A program made the position numbers and the translations under genes. Positions 10,317 to 20,665 of a stretch of DNA of 64,000 bases are shown here, piece by piece (within the stretch, counting starts at the first letter, position 1; every line of letters starts with the position of its first letter). The notes below the pieces were generated by a model, which was not told the DNA's origin, did no database searches, and saw only the letters and a program-made list of their open reading frames with translations. This stretch comes from Leucocoprinus leucothites (Eukaryota; Basidiomycota; Agaricomycetes; Agaricales; Agaricaceae), in NCBI GenBank assembly GCA_013368445.1, contig JAACJO010000004.1:1798001-1862000 (forward strand), given 5' to 3'.

Positions 10317-11954
10317 TCAGAATCTCTTCCCACCCCTCTTGATTGGTTGCCTAACGCCCCTCTTCGCAGCTCCTGCACCAGTAGTATTGAATTTTAACTG
10401 AGCCCTTCTCTCCGCTTCACTATCACTATCACTTGAGGACAAATGAGCAGCTTTAACCTTCTTCTGAGGCAGTTTTACAGGCGAGGAATCGTCATCCGAA
10501 GTTTTCTCAGCTTGCTCGGGGGTCTTTGCATGCACGAATGTTGAACGAGAAGGCTCGGCAAGCGGAGATTTTGATCTTGCGTTAGGAGATGCACTCGGTT
10601 GCAAGAATTTAGGTGATGTTAGATGCTTCGGTGTTGGGTTGCGATTGGCTTGAGATTGCGAGGCTATCGCTGGCGGAGCGAGGGAACTAGCTCGTCCACC
10701 TTCATCTTCTGATGACTCTTCTGTCGCGGAGCCTGCTTTGGCAGGCGAAAAACCTGGTTTTGAAGCACGCTGGGGCGGAGGTGAAACGCGCATTGGTGAA
10801 CGGAACCGATGAGCCCGAGGTGGTTCGCTCATTTCCTGTTGAGGCTCAATTTGGAAAGGATTGTTATTTTGGGCGAAAATAGAGCTCACGACGTCTCGAG
10901 TAAATATATTTTCATGCTGATCTTTTGTCGATGTGAAATCGTCATATGCGGGTTTCGAGGTTGGGGCGGAAGGAACTTGGAGGTTGGGCTCTTCGACGGA
11001 TGAAATGATGTTGGCTGCGAAAAGAGGAAGAAATGGATAGTTGGCAAGTTTATCGAAGGGTGCAGTAAGGGACTCACGAGGTTCGTGTAAGGAATTAAAT
11101 ATCGCCGTCATCCTTCTCAGAATGGTAGAGACGCGTGGTTTAGAAAGTGAGTTCTTAATGTGAGTATCGAGCGAACGCCGCGCTGTCCGACCGATCTTGT
11201 CGACAGTCTGTGCGATTCTATTAGTCCAATAGAGCAGACAAGTGCATAAGGCAAGATAAACCTTTTCTACATCTGTATCGGTCATAACTTGAATCGGCTC
11301 AGGGGACGTGAACAAGAGATGATTTGTGCTAATAAGGGGTAGCACGAGTTGCTTAGATATTGTATCTGCGGAAAGCTTGTAGCCCACGAAACAAGTTTCC
11401 CAGCGCCAACTGAAGGATGTACTTTCTAGCGAGAAGGCGATATCCTGCAATGGTGCAAGTGTCAGGTCCGGGAAACGCGCAGAAGACGGCGGTCTCACTG
11501 AGTAATTCGTCTGCACAACTTCAAACGAAAGCGCATTGACGCCACCTAACGTATGAGCTTTGGCTAAAAGCTCTAAAATAGATATCCTCCATTTAGTTTC
11601 GTCTTCTACGCTTGCAGATGGCGAAGGCGCTCGAGGATTGCATTGCCTCCATCGCCGTGCGATTTGCTGACCTGTCAGTTCTAACAGATCGGCGGGTGGA
11701 GATAACAGATCAGTAAGAGTTGGACAAATCCAGAGCTTGATTTACCTTCGCTCCAGACCGATTTGGTATCTGTGAAAAGCACACAGCAAGTCAAATCGAT
11801 GACGGACGAGATGAATTTCTGTCAACATGAGCATTTCGGCAAAAGAAGAGAATCTGCCAGGTTTTTCACTGATACTCGGGTATTTTGAGGAAGTCAATGG
11901 GTACTCACGAACAGATATGGGGTTGACGAGCCAGAGTTGGTTTTGACAAGCCAT
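10317..11954 (-). CDS. XLF: XLF/Cernunnos (NHEJ1-like) DNA double-strand-break repair factor
   Basis: About 468 residues. After MACQNQLWLVNPIS the spliced frame continues KFISSVIDLTCCVLFTDTKS VWSE, matching the N-terminal head of XLF, where a short hydrophobic strand pair leads to 'DL..VW.E'. Later FSLESTSFSWRWETCFVGYK and QLVLPLISTNHLL match the end of the head domain. A helical stalk follows (IAQTVDKIGRTARRSLDTH). The C-terminal half is disordered, Ser/Pro-rich, and ends KRGVRQPIKRGGKRF, a basic tail with a terminal aromatic like the Ku-binding motif at XLF C-termini. XLF bridges XRCC4/Lif1 and Ligase IV at broken ends. Intron 1 uses TCT/gttcgt to keep frame; intron 3 (63 bases) is stop-free. 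Yeast Nej1 is the distant counterpart. Divergent from cyclin B. Confidence 0.75.
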
Positions 11955-13352
11955 TCATTTCCCAGAAAAGGTTGAAAGGAGGTCTAGAATGGGAATATAT
12001 GAGGCAGTAGTTTCAGGCATTGATTTTATGATATCAGGACCTCTGACATATGAGATATAAAAGGTATTCAGCGGCGATCGATAACGGGATAAGCGCGCAA
12101 GAACTTTGTGTGAAAAGTTTTCTCTTTGTCAACGCGGTCGGTGGTTCACTTCAACGACAATCAGCCTGTCTTCTAAGCGATTATATAATATTTGTGACGT
12201 CACCTCATTGCACCCACAAAGTACCTGAGTGGTCCACAGGCTTCCATAGGTGGTCAACAACATGTAAGCTCTACATTATCACTATGACGCACGCGAAGTC
12301 GTGTAGGGGTGAACAGGCATGATTGGTCGATACTGGAAGGGGACAAGGGTTAGAAAGATTATCGGATCCTACCCAGACAAAACATCGCGCGCTTGACTCT
12401 GCGTTCATTTGAGTTTCATCATAAATGCACGGTTGGATCAACCAGTCGGACCTAGGGGGCGTTAGGTCTTTCCAAGTTCGACCTGGCGGGGGTTCTGGGT
12501 CGAACGTGGATGGTGCTACTCGGCAGCGATCGGCTCAGCAACAGAATTGCCCAAAGCTCCTTTCGGCATTCGCACACCGAGTTGATTTAGCGTGAGGATC
12601 GTCAAGGGTTATGCGCACAACAACGCCTCACGCTGGTTGTTTGTTTGATATTCCATAGGAAATCAACGAAGGCGTAAGCGACCATCAATGAGTTGGCAGG
12701 CCTTGCTGCCCGCGGGGTAAGAGGGTTTGCTGTGAAGTGAATTCATTGTCAAAAGGAGCAACGTCAATACTCGGGAGCCGATGATGGAAGAAATGATAAT
12801 CAGGATGGAACCTGATGGTGTCGTTGCGCGCGGCTGAACTTCAGTCACCCACCGTGTCTGGAATTACACCCCTGAATGCACTCCGTGCTCGTCGACGCGC
12901 CGAATCGATAACACAAGAGCTGTATAGCAATACTGCAGAGACTCTACAAGGCACCGGTCCAACAATATACAATGGTTGTGAGGTGTGGTAAGTGGGAAGC
13001 CGAAACCTGTGAGCAGACAAAGTGACGGAGAAGTGTACGTAAGGTCACGCGGCGCTTATACGCGACGCGTTTGTGTTCGTGTTGTTTGTGCCGGTATTGT
13101 CGTCACACGTGACCGTTGTTCGAAGTGAATCTAGCTTCACTTGTCCAAAGTTGCTTGGTTTCTTCAGAGGCTGACCGGTGGACTGCGTTCCTCTCTCTTC
13201 TCTTTCTCCTTTTCAATTTCCGCCAACCGGCTCCTCAACTCTTCCACCACCTCTTTCCATTCGCACACTGAAATTTCGGCTCTTTTCACACAAGTATTAC
13301 GCACACGCTCGTCGTCATACTCTTCAACCAGTAAATACCTTCAAACCTCACA
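11955..13352. other. Divergent intergenic region between XLF and cyclin B
   Basis: This is a 1.4 kb stretch with no convincing frame; a 61-codon minus frame at 12663-12848 has no recognisable motif. The right part is likely the cyclin B promoter and 5' UTR, with a pyrimidine-rich tract at about 13193-13255. Confidence 0.45.
13065..13070 (+). promoter_or_regulatory. Candidate MCB element (ACGCGT) upstream of cyclin B
   Basis: A perfect ACGCGT hexamer lies about 285 bases before the cyclin B ATG. This palindrome is the MBF binding box of cell-cycle genes in yeasts. One hexamer can occur by chance, so the assignment rests on position beside a cell-cycle gene. Confidence 0.35.
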
Positions 13353-15173
13353 ATGGCCTCGAATCACGCTCGCGTAAGTCTGTTCCCAACTACCATCGCG
13401 TACTACAGCCGTCTCATATTTTTAACCCACGACTTAGATACCACAACGGCGCACCCTCGCGCAGCGCGCCAAGGCTGATGAGAATGCCGTTGGACGGCAT
13501 CTCCGCCAGAACTCTCAAAACACAGCTGGACCTATCCGACTTGCCGCGAAGGAGAATGCGATCAAGACTGGTGTCGTCCGCCAGGCATTAGGGGAAGTGA
13601 CCATGGCTGCCGTGAATCGCAAGGTTTGTTCTGCTGTGGTATTACGACAACTCCAGCGCCTGACGTGACACTCCCCCAGGACGCAGGACTGAAACCGGCA
13701 ACTGGAAAGGAGAAAGAGGAAGTCGGGCTTAAACGAGGCCGTTCTGACTCCACCTCCTGTGCTCAGCGAGTACCCTTGGGTCCGGGCAGGGCTCCCGCGG
13801 TCCCTCCTATTTCGAACCCCGTTAATGCGCGTGTTTCTGTGGCTCGCGCGCGAGCCAGCTATGCCACCACTCGCCGTGCATCACGAGTCCCTACGTCTAC
13901 TTCACAGCCCATTGTCGTCCCTCCACAAGAGGAAGTCGAAACCATTAAAGATGTCCCTCAAAGCGAAATGGATATCGAAGACGAACCCCAAGATGAACTC
14001 CAAGATGAAGTCGAAGTTGCTAACGAACGAGAAGTCGAGAATATGATCGGGGTTCAGCAGAGCGACGAAGACGAGGAACCACTAGAACCTGCTCAGGAGT
14101 CGAAGCCTCCTCGTATATGGCCCGAGATCGGTACGGAACGAGCAGCTCGCTACGCCAAAGAACTTCAAGCTATTCGCGAAACATTTCACGATGAGGTCGA
14201 CATGTTGGATACCACCATGGTTTCCGAGTATGCAGAAGAAATATTCGAATACATGTGTGATCTTGAGGTTTGTGTTAGTATGATAACAAAGATTGGGCAG
14301 CGCTCACCTTTCAACTAGGAGGAAGCCATGCCTCAACCGGACTACATGTCTAATCAAACTGAAATCACTTGGGAGATGCGCCAAACCCTTGTCGACTGGC
14401 TGCTCCAAGTTCACTTCCGCTATCACATGCTTCCAGAAACTTTGTGGATCGCTATCAACATTGTTGATCGCTTCTTGTCACGACGAGTGGTATCTCTGGG
14501 CAAGCTTCAGCTTGTTGGTGTCACGGCAATGTTCGTCGCCGCCAAATACGAGGAGATACTTGCCCCATCCGTTGATGAGTTCGTCTTCATGACCGAAAAC
14601 GGATACACCAAGGAGGAAATACTTAAGGGCGAACGCATCGTCCTTCAAACTCTCGAGTTCAGGGTATCGCACTATTGTTCTCCTTACAGCTGGATGCGCA
14701 AGATTAGTAAAGCGGATGACTATGATATTCAAACACGGACGCTGAGCAAATTCCTCACCGAAGTTACTCTTCTTGACCATCGATTCCTGAAAGTGAAACC
14801 AAGTCTCATCGCTGCGATTGGGATGTACTGCGCAAGAAAGATGTTGGGCGGTGATTGGGTATGTGCCCTCTTTATTATACGTCCTGCCATGCGCCCAACG
14901 CGTGTCAGTCGCGTCCTGATGAAATGTCATGTGACTTACCCTTTTTACCAGAACGAGGCATTCGTCTTTTACTCGGATTTCACCGAGGAACAGCTCATAC
15001 CTGGTCACCAGCTACTCGTGGAGAAACTAGCAGAGAGCGGCTTTTCGCGTCAGTATGTATGCAAGAAATACGCAAACAAGAAGTTCCTCAAGGCATCGGT
15101 CTTTGCCATCGATTGGGCGAAGCAACACGTTAATGACCTAGAGCCTGCTGAAACAATGATGATCGTGGATTGA
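13353..15173 (+). CDS. CLB: B-type mitotic cyclin
   Basis: Five exons, 518 residues. The cyclin box begins MRQTLVDWLLQVHFRYHMLP (the MRxILVDWL signature) and continues LWIAINIVDRFLSRR, QLVGVTAMFVAAKYEE, ILKGERIVLQTLEF; a second cyclin fold follows (FLTEVTLLDHRFLKVKPS). B-type cyclins bind and activate Cdk1 for entry into mitosis. Near the N-terminus RRTLAQRA is a candidate destruction box (RxxL) for APC/C-driven degradation. The region between is acidic and disordered (DEPQDELQDEVEV). The first exon is only 21 bases (MASNHAR). Introns at 13374-13437, 13624-13679, 14268-14318 and 14859-14951 all have GT-AG ends. The start is the first ATG and splices directly into the D-box exon. Confidence 0.93.
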
Positions 15174-15829
15174 ACAGTCCTCCATGCTCATACTGCAAAG
15201 CCCGACATTCGTCTGTTGTTCGCTATATCTCTATGCTTCTCCGCCTGTATCGACGTTCCTTTCATTTCATCCCCGAGCATTTTTTCCCATCTAATGATCA
15301 ACCATCTGCATGTCTCTTGTCTATGTCATCGTCGCTTTTCTATTTTTCTTCTTCTGCTATCATCCATGCCCCACGCCTTCTCTCTCCCCTTTAGTACCTC
15401 AACATCCCCCTCACCTACCATAACGACACCTACCCTCTCTTTGACATGAATGTTTTACGCCCGTCTCTGGTTATCTCTCTCCATCTCCACGATATGTTCT
15501 CATGATTCCAACTATGTCCACTCGTTTAGATCTTACTTATTACCTCCCTTTGTTTCTCACCTCATTCTCTCGTCGTGTAAAACTATTCATTTATGTTTCC
15601 TTATTTCCTTTCATTACTCATTTTCCCTCTTGTGTCTCCTGTCTCTCTCTCTCTCTTGATCTCTCTCTTGATCTCTGTGACATTTTATCGATGTGTTTCT
15701 CTCTCTGAAAAGTTCGCCCCGGATGCATCCGTACTGGTTTGGACATTCGTTCGCCATTCGTGCTCCCATCTCCCTAAATTCTTACATTCGTATCTCATGC
15801 AGAGCATGATATATATTCTGCTTCGCCTT

Positions 15830-15837
15830 TGTATATA
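15830..15837 (+). promoter_or_regulatory. Candidate PUF-protein site (UGUAUAUA) in the cyclin B 3' UTR
   Basis: TGTATATA matches the Pumilio/PUF consensus UGUANAUA on the sense strand, about 660 bases past the cyclin B stop. Whether the transcript extends this far is unknown. Confidence 0.3.
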
Positions 15838-16086
15838 TCATGCGCCCGGGCGCGACAAGAATCTATTTATTGGAAAATTCGATTCATGAAATGACTTATG
15901 TGTGTAGTTTGATGAATGAAATCGCGAAGATCGTGCTTGGAAAACGCCCCAACTTACGGATATCATCAACAACAGTCTGACGCCGGTCTGATTCTGTGGC
16001 CTGTGCCACGGCGCCCGTTCCCATACCGTAACACAAATCAACAGACATTGCACCTTTGCAAGCTCCGGTGCTCAGGGCCCGGAGAT

Positions 16087-16094
16087 TATATAAG
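16087..16094 (+). promoter_or_regulatory. TATA box of the SDR-SDR gene
   Basis: TATATAAG lies about 130 bases upstream of the ATG at 16224, a usual distance for fungal TATA promoters. It is the clearest TATA box beside a gene start in the window. Confidence 0.5.
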
Positions 16095-16223
16095 GCAGCC
16101 GGTGATCGAAGTCAATAGGTCCGATTTCACGTGCGTTATGAGCGACTACTATTTCATGTTCCGTCGTCAGAACGCTTCACCTCTTTTAGTTCCCCTCTTT
16201 TGCCTAACCTACACTCTACAAAG

Positions 16224-18916
16224 ATGACGCTTTCATTCAAAGGACATACTGTTGTTGTAACCGGTGCTGGAGGTGGTCTCGGCAGAACGTAAGTCTTGGA
16301 ACATCAATTCCACTGACTTAAGGCTCGAGTTGCTCATATTCGGAACATGAAACTTCGTGTTTTGATAGATACTCGCTTTTGTTTGCGTCTCGAGGAGCAA
16401 ATGTCGTTGTGAACGATTTCAATGCCGCTGCTGCGCAGAAGGTCGTCGATGAGATCACCAAGGGTGTGTAGATTTGGCTAACGTCTCGTCTATTCTGAGT
16501 CGTCATCGACATTGACTAAAACCATTGTGATTGTGATTTAGCTGGTGGAAGAGCCGTTGCAAATACCTCATCTGTATCGGACGGTGCCGCTGTCATCAAG
16601 AGCGCTGTAGATAATTTTGGTACTGTTACCATCCTCATTAACAATGCTGGTGTCCTACGGGATAAGGGGTATGCATATTCAGCAACTATCTCTGTGAATA
16701 CTACAAGATTGATATTGGAATTAGGTTCAAGAATATGTCAGATAAGGAGTGGGATCAAATCACTGAAGTTCATCTCAAAGGCGCTTTCGCTTGCACGAAA
16801 GCAGCCTGGCCTCTTTTCCGCAAGCAGAAGTTTGGACGTGTGATTAACACTGCTAGCGCTGCTGGTCTTTATGGTGAGTCTACCGATAGATAAAATGTGA
16901 CCGGATGGCTGATTTAGGCATGAAGGAAATTTCGGTCAAGCGAACTACAGTGCTGCCAAGATGGGTCTCGTCGGGCTCACACAGACCCTCGCTCGTGAAG
17001 GTGCTAAGTACAATATCAAGTCTACTGCTATTGCACCCGTAAGTTTCACCTCCTTTGGAAGGCTTTAGAGTCATTCATAAGTACCTGAACATAGATCGCG
17101 GCATCAGCTATGACGGAGACTGTCATGCCACCCGAGATGTTGGCTAATCTTAGCGTATGTGGATATCTGCTTCTCCTTTGAGGTCTGAGAATGTGAGGTT
17201 CACATACGGTTCTTTGGCAGCCTGAATATGTTGCACCTTTCGTCGCCGCTATCTGCCATCCTGACGGACCCGATGCGACTGGCAAGATCTTTGAAGTCGG
17301 GGCTGGTTACATTGCTGAAGTCCGATGGGAGAGGAGCAATGGCACTATCTTCAAGACTGACGCCACCTTCACCCCAACAGCCGTGAGTTTGCATGTTTTC
17401 CGTCAGCCCTTCTCGTGTTTCTAATTTCTATCCAGGTGAAAGCTAAATGGAGCGAAGTCCTCGACTTCTCGAAACCATATTAGTGAGTGCTGTGTCTGAT
17501 CCTACTTAAACCGTATAGTAATATGCGCCAGTCCTACTTCTGTGTCGGATGTGGATTCAATGGTCCGTAGAACCATGCTTCTTCCATCTGGCTATTGAAG
17601 ATGCTAATCAGCAATTTCCGCAGGGCCTCCTCGAAGCTGCCAAGAAGGCACCTGCGAATGCTCAGCCAGGACCCGAAACCCGGTTTGACGGCCAGACCGT
17701 TATCGTCACTGGTGCAGGTGCAGGTCTTGGTCGTGCATATGCGCTCATGTACGCTCGCCTTGGAGCCAACGTTGTGGTGAATGATGTCAGCGAAAAGGGA
17801 GCCAATGCGGTTGTAGATGAGATCACCAAGAACAATGGGAAAGCCTTTCCTGCCGTCTTCTCTGTAGAAGATGGTGATAAGATCGCGCAGCTCGCTCTGG
17901 AGAAGTTTGGAGCTGTACATGTATTGGTGGCAAATGCTGGTGTCCTGCGGGACAAATCGTTCCAGGCCATGTCTGAGCAGGAGTGGGATCTCGTGATTGC
18001 TGTGCACCTTCGGTCAGTGTTGTGGTATCGCTCTCCCAAGCAAATTCTGACTGACTCCGGTGGCATTAGTGGCACCTACAAGGTACTCTGCATGCTGTGC
18101 CTCAGAGAAATAGGATCACTAACTTCATCACCATAGTGTGCGAAAGCACTTTGGCCTATTTTTCAGAAGCAAAAATATGGCCGCATTGTAACGACTGCAT
18201 CGCAAGTCGGTATCTGTAGGTCTTGATTTTGGCGGTTGCTAAAAAGGATATTGATTCCATAAACAGACGGCAATTTTGGCCAGGCCAATGTGGGTAGCTG
18301 CTGATCGTACAAGACCTGAGTTTGTCTCATTTCTTCTTCTTCAGTACTCAACTGCCAAAGCTGCAATCATTGGTTTGACCCGCACACTTGCTATCGAGGG
18401 CAAGAAGTATGGCATTCTTGCCAATGCCATCGCTCCTTCAGCAGGAACCGCTATGACTAGCACCGTCTGGCCTCCAGAGATGGTTGAAGCCTTTAAACCC
18501 GACTTCATTGCCCCGTAGTAGGCTTCCTGACCAGCAAGGGTACTTTCACTTCACCTTCGTCCTACGTACCTTGTTGATATCCGTATTCATCCAGACAACA
18601 CGAGCACAAGTGGCGCTCTCTTCGAGATCCTCGGTGGTTGGGCTGCTCAAACCCGCTGGCAACGCTCCGGCGGATTTGGCTTCCCCCATACAAGACCGTA
18701 TACACCTGAAGATGTCGTTGACAAATGGAGTTACATCACTAACTTTGGTGCGTTGAACCCATTGGATATGATCACCCCACTCATCGCCGTTTGAAATTGC
18801 ATATCCTTTCAGACGACGGTCGGGCCACCAATCCCTCGTCGACTCAAGAGGCTATCCAGTCAATTGTGGCTAACTTCGAAAACCAGGGTGAGGTACCTGT
18901 CAAAGCAAAACTTTGA
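16224..18916 (+). CDS. FOX2: Peroxisomal (3R)-hydroxyacyl-CoA dehydrogenase, two SDR domains (Fox2 N-terminal part)
   Basis: About 610 residues once spliced. Domain 1 has the NAD(P)-binding [12 protein letters not shown] and catalytic YSAAK; domain 2 has [12 protein letters not shown] and YSTAK. Order and sequence match the two dehydrogenase domains of fungal multifunctional enzyme Fox2, which oxidise 3R-hydroxyacyl-CoA to 3-ketoacyl-CoA. Instead of running into the hydratase domain, the frame ends [11 protein letters not shown], a PTS1 (AKL). In domain 2 the frame breaks at 18513-18518: FKPDFIAP is followed by TAG, while the expected continuation VVGFLTSK lies in the next frame after a CCCC run; one more C would restore it. 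This is more probably a sequence error than decay, because downstream coding is intact through [13 protein letters not shown]. The start at 16224 follows a TATA box. The hydratase partner begins 289 bases downstream. Confidence 0.85.
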
Positions 18917-19205
18917 TTTTCTTCCCGTTTTCGTGCACATGTACATGTAGACATTTATTGGATGTTTTTAGGCATCATTATCACTATATCTCATATACAT
19001 ACTTTTTCCTTCTTATACCTAGACACACAGGGGTTGCGGACTCGCCAGTCGAAATCGAAACTCCGTGTGATGGTGTGAATACCCAAACCCGATTTCACAA
19101 GATATTGCGAGCATGTGATTTGAGCCGGAACTGTGATGTGTGAAGTGGGGCGTTTATAATACCGTAGTCCGCGATCCTTTCACCGCAGTGCACATTTCTA
19201 CAAAA
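18917..19205 (+). other. Spacer between the two FOX2-type genes
   Basis: It contains AT-rich sequence, a TTTATAAT element at about 19153-19160, and a pyrimidine-AG acceptor-like site (CACCGCAG, ending 19188) just upstream of the hydratase ATG. It may be terminator plus promoter, or, in a read-through transcript, an intron of 301 bases (18888-19188). Confidence 0.5.
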
Positions 19206-20665
19206 ATGTCCAATTTCAAGGATTCCAATGCCTTCGTTGACCCAGAAGATGCAAAGCTTGTCGCTGACGCAAAGAAGATTGTTCCTGATCCAGTCCCGTA
19301 TAATTATACCGAGGTGAGCGAGATCCGTGCCTTGCCGTTCAACATATCATTTTGACTATGTTCTGGTTATGACTTAGCGGGACGTCATCTTGTATAACCT
19401 AGGCATCGGTGCCACTGAGAAGGAATTACAGTGGACGTATGAGGGTGATGACGAGTTCAGCGCATTGCCAACCTTTGGCGTTATTCCACAGTTCCCTGCC
19501 AGCTCCGGGGTTCCGCTCGACTGGTTGCCAAACTTTAACCCAGTGAGTGCTGACCGTGTGTTGTCAAGCCGAGCTAAACCATCGCGTATGTTTGGTGTAG
19601 GCAAAATTGCTTCATGGTGAACAGTACCTCAGCATTAAGGCACCTATCCCAACAGGCGGTTCACTCATCAGTGAAGCTCGGTGCGTCATTGAACTTCACC
19701 CATCCACCTTTTCTGACTTCACACGACTACCAATAGGCTACTCGAGGTCCTTGACAAAGGCAAAGCGGCTGCAGTGACAACTATAGTTGAAACCAAGGAC
19801 GTCAATTCAGGGAAGGTCATCTTCGAGAACCAGTCAACTGTGTTCGTTCGCGGTGCTGGTGGTTTCGGTGGTAAACGTACTGGAAAGGGTGTGTAGCACT
19901 CTTACAAGTCTCATCTTTAGACTCAGACTCACTGAGCAATCCACTCATGGACTGGATCTTGTAATAGATCGAGGCGCAGCTACGGCCGCTAATGCCCCAC
20001 CCAAACGCACCCCGGACGCTGTCGTCGAGGAGAAAACAAGCGTATCGCAAGCAGCACTCTATCGGTAAGCTTTTCATTATCTATGCATTGGCTATCTTGG
20101 TGCGGCAGCTTTCGTGGTTTCGCTTGCTGTCCAATTGCACGAATGTTAAAACGTCTCATATACCTGTAACAGGCTGAGCGGCGACGCCAATCCCCTTCAT
20201 GTGAGCATTTTATCCAGTCCCTTTCGCCAACGTTGAACACTAAATGAATTGGTTTGTCTCTTAGATCCTACCCGAATTTGCAGCTATTGGAGGTTTTGAG
20301 CAGCCAATCCTCCACGGCCTTTGCACCATGGGTATCGCTGGGAAGCATGTCTTGAAGACTTATGGCAACTACAAGGATATTAAAGTCCGGTGTGTAGCCC
20401 CTACCCTCGCGCTTGGAGCCTGAAATATCTAAATTCACCCTTGGATGACGTAGCTTCGCTGGTGTTGTATACCCTGGAGAGACCATTGTTACCGAGATGT
20501 GGAAAGAAGGCAATAAGGTCATCTTTAGTAAGCTCTAATCCTCATGTTTCGCAATGTGTGAACTCTGACGCGATTGTCCTAGCCGCTAAAGTGAAAGAGC
20601 GCAAGGCTGTGGCATTAGCTGCCGCTGCTGTTACTCTAGTTGAGAACCCTAAATCAAAGCTATAA
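19206..20665 (+). CDS. FOX2: Peroxisomal enoyl-CoA hydratase 2, MaoC/hot-dog fold (Fox2 C-terminal part)
   Basis: About 310 residues after splicing. The N-terminal half includes [20 protein letters not shown] and FGVIPQFPA, the non-catalytic hot-dog fold. The C-terminal half has the hydratase-2 motif [17 protein letters not shown] with catalytic Asp and His, then [14 protein letters not shown]. It ends NPKSKL, a canonical PTS1 (SKL). It hydrates trans-2-enoyl-CoA to 3R-hydroxyacyl-CoA, feeding the dehydrogenase encoded just upstream. In ascomycete Fox2 this is the C-terminal domain of one ~900-residue protein; here it has its own ATG ([10 protein letters not shown]). Introns have GT-AG ends and conserved phases. 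Alternative: an exon of a fused gene through read-through splicing, since the upstream and downstream frames agree. Confidence 0.88.

Larger units (their letters stand above)
15174..16223 (+). other. Cyclin B 3' region and FOX2-type promoter
   Basis: About 550 bases after the cyclin stop are strongly pyrimidine-rich on the mRNA-sense strand, with CT-dinucleotide runs around 15640-15670; frames here are compositional artefacts. The right end is the promoter of the dehydrogenase gene. No separate gene is seen. Confidence 0.5.

Noticed and set aside
15216..15708. Overlapping plus-strand frames of 60-78 codons after cyclin B
   Set aside because: They result from a CT-rich tract that lacks stops; composition is Ser/Leu/Phe only and no motif or splice pattern exists.
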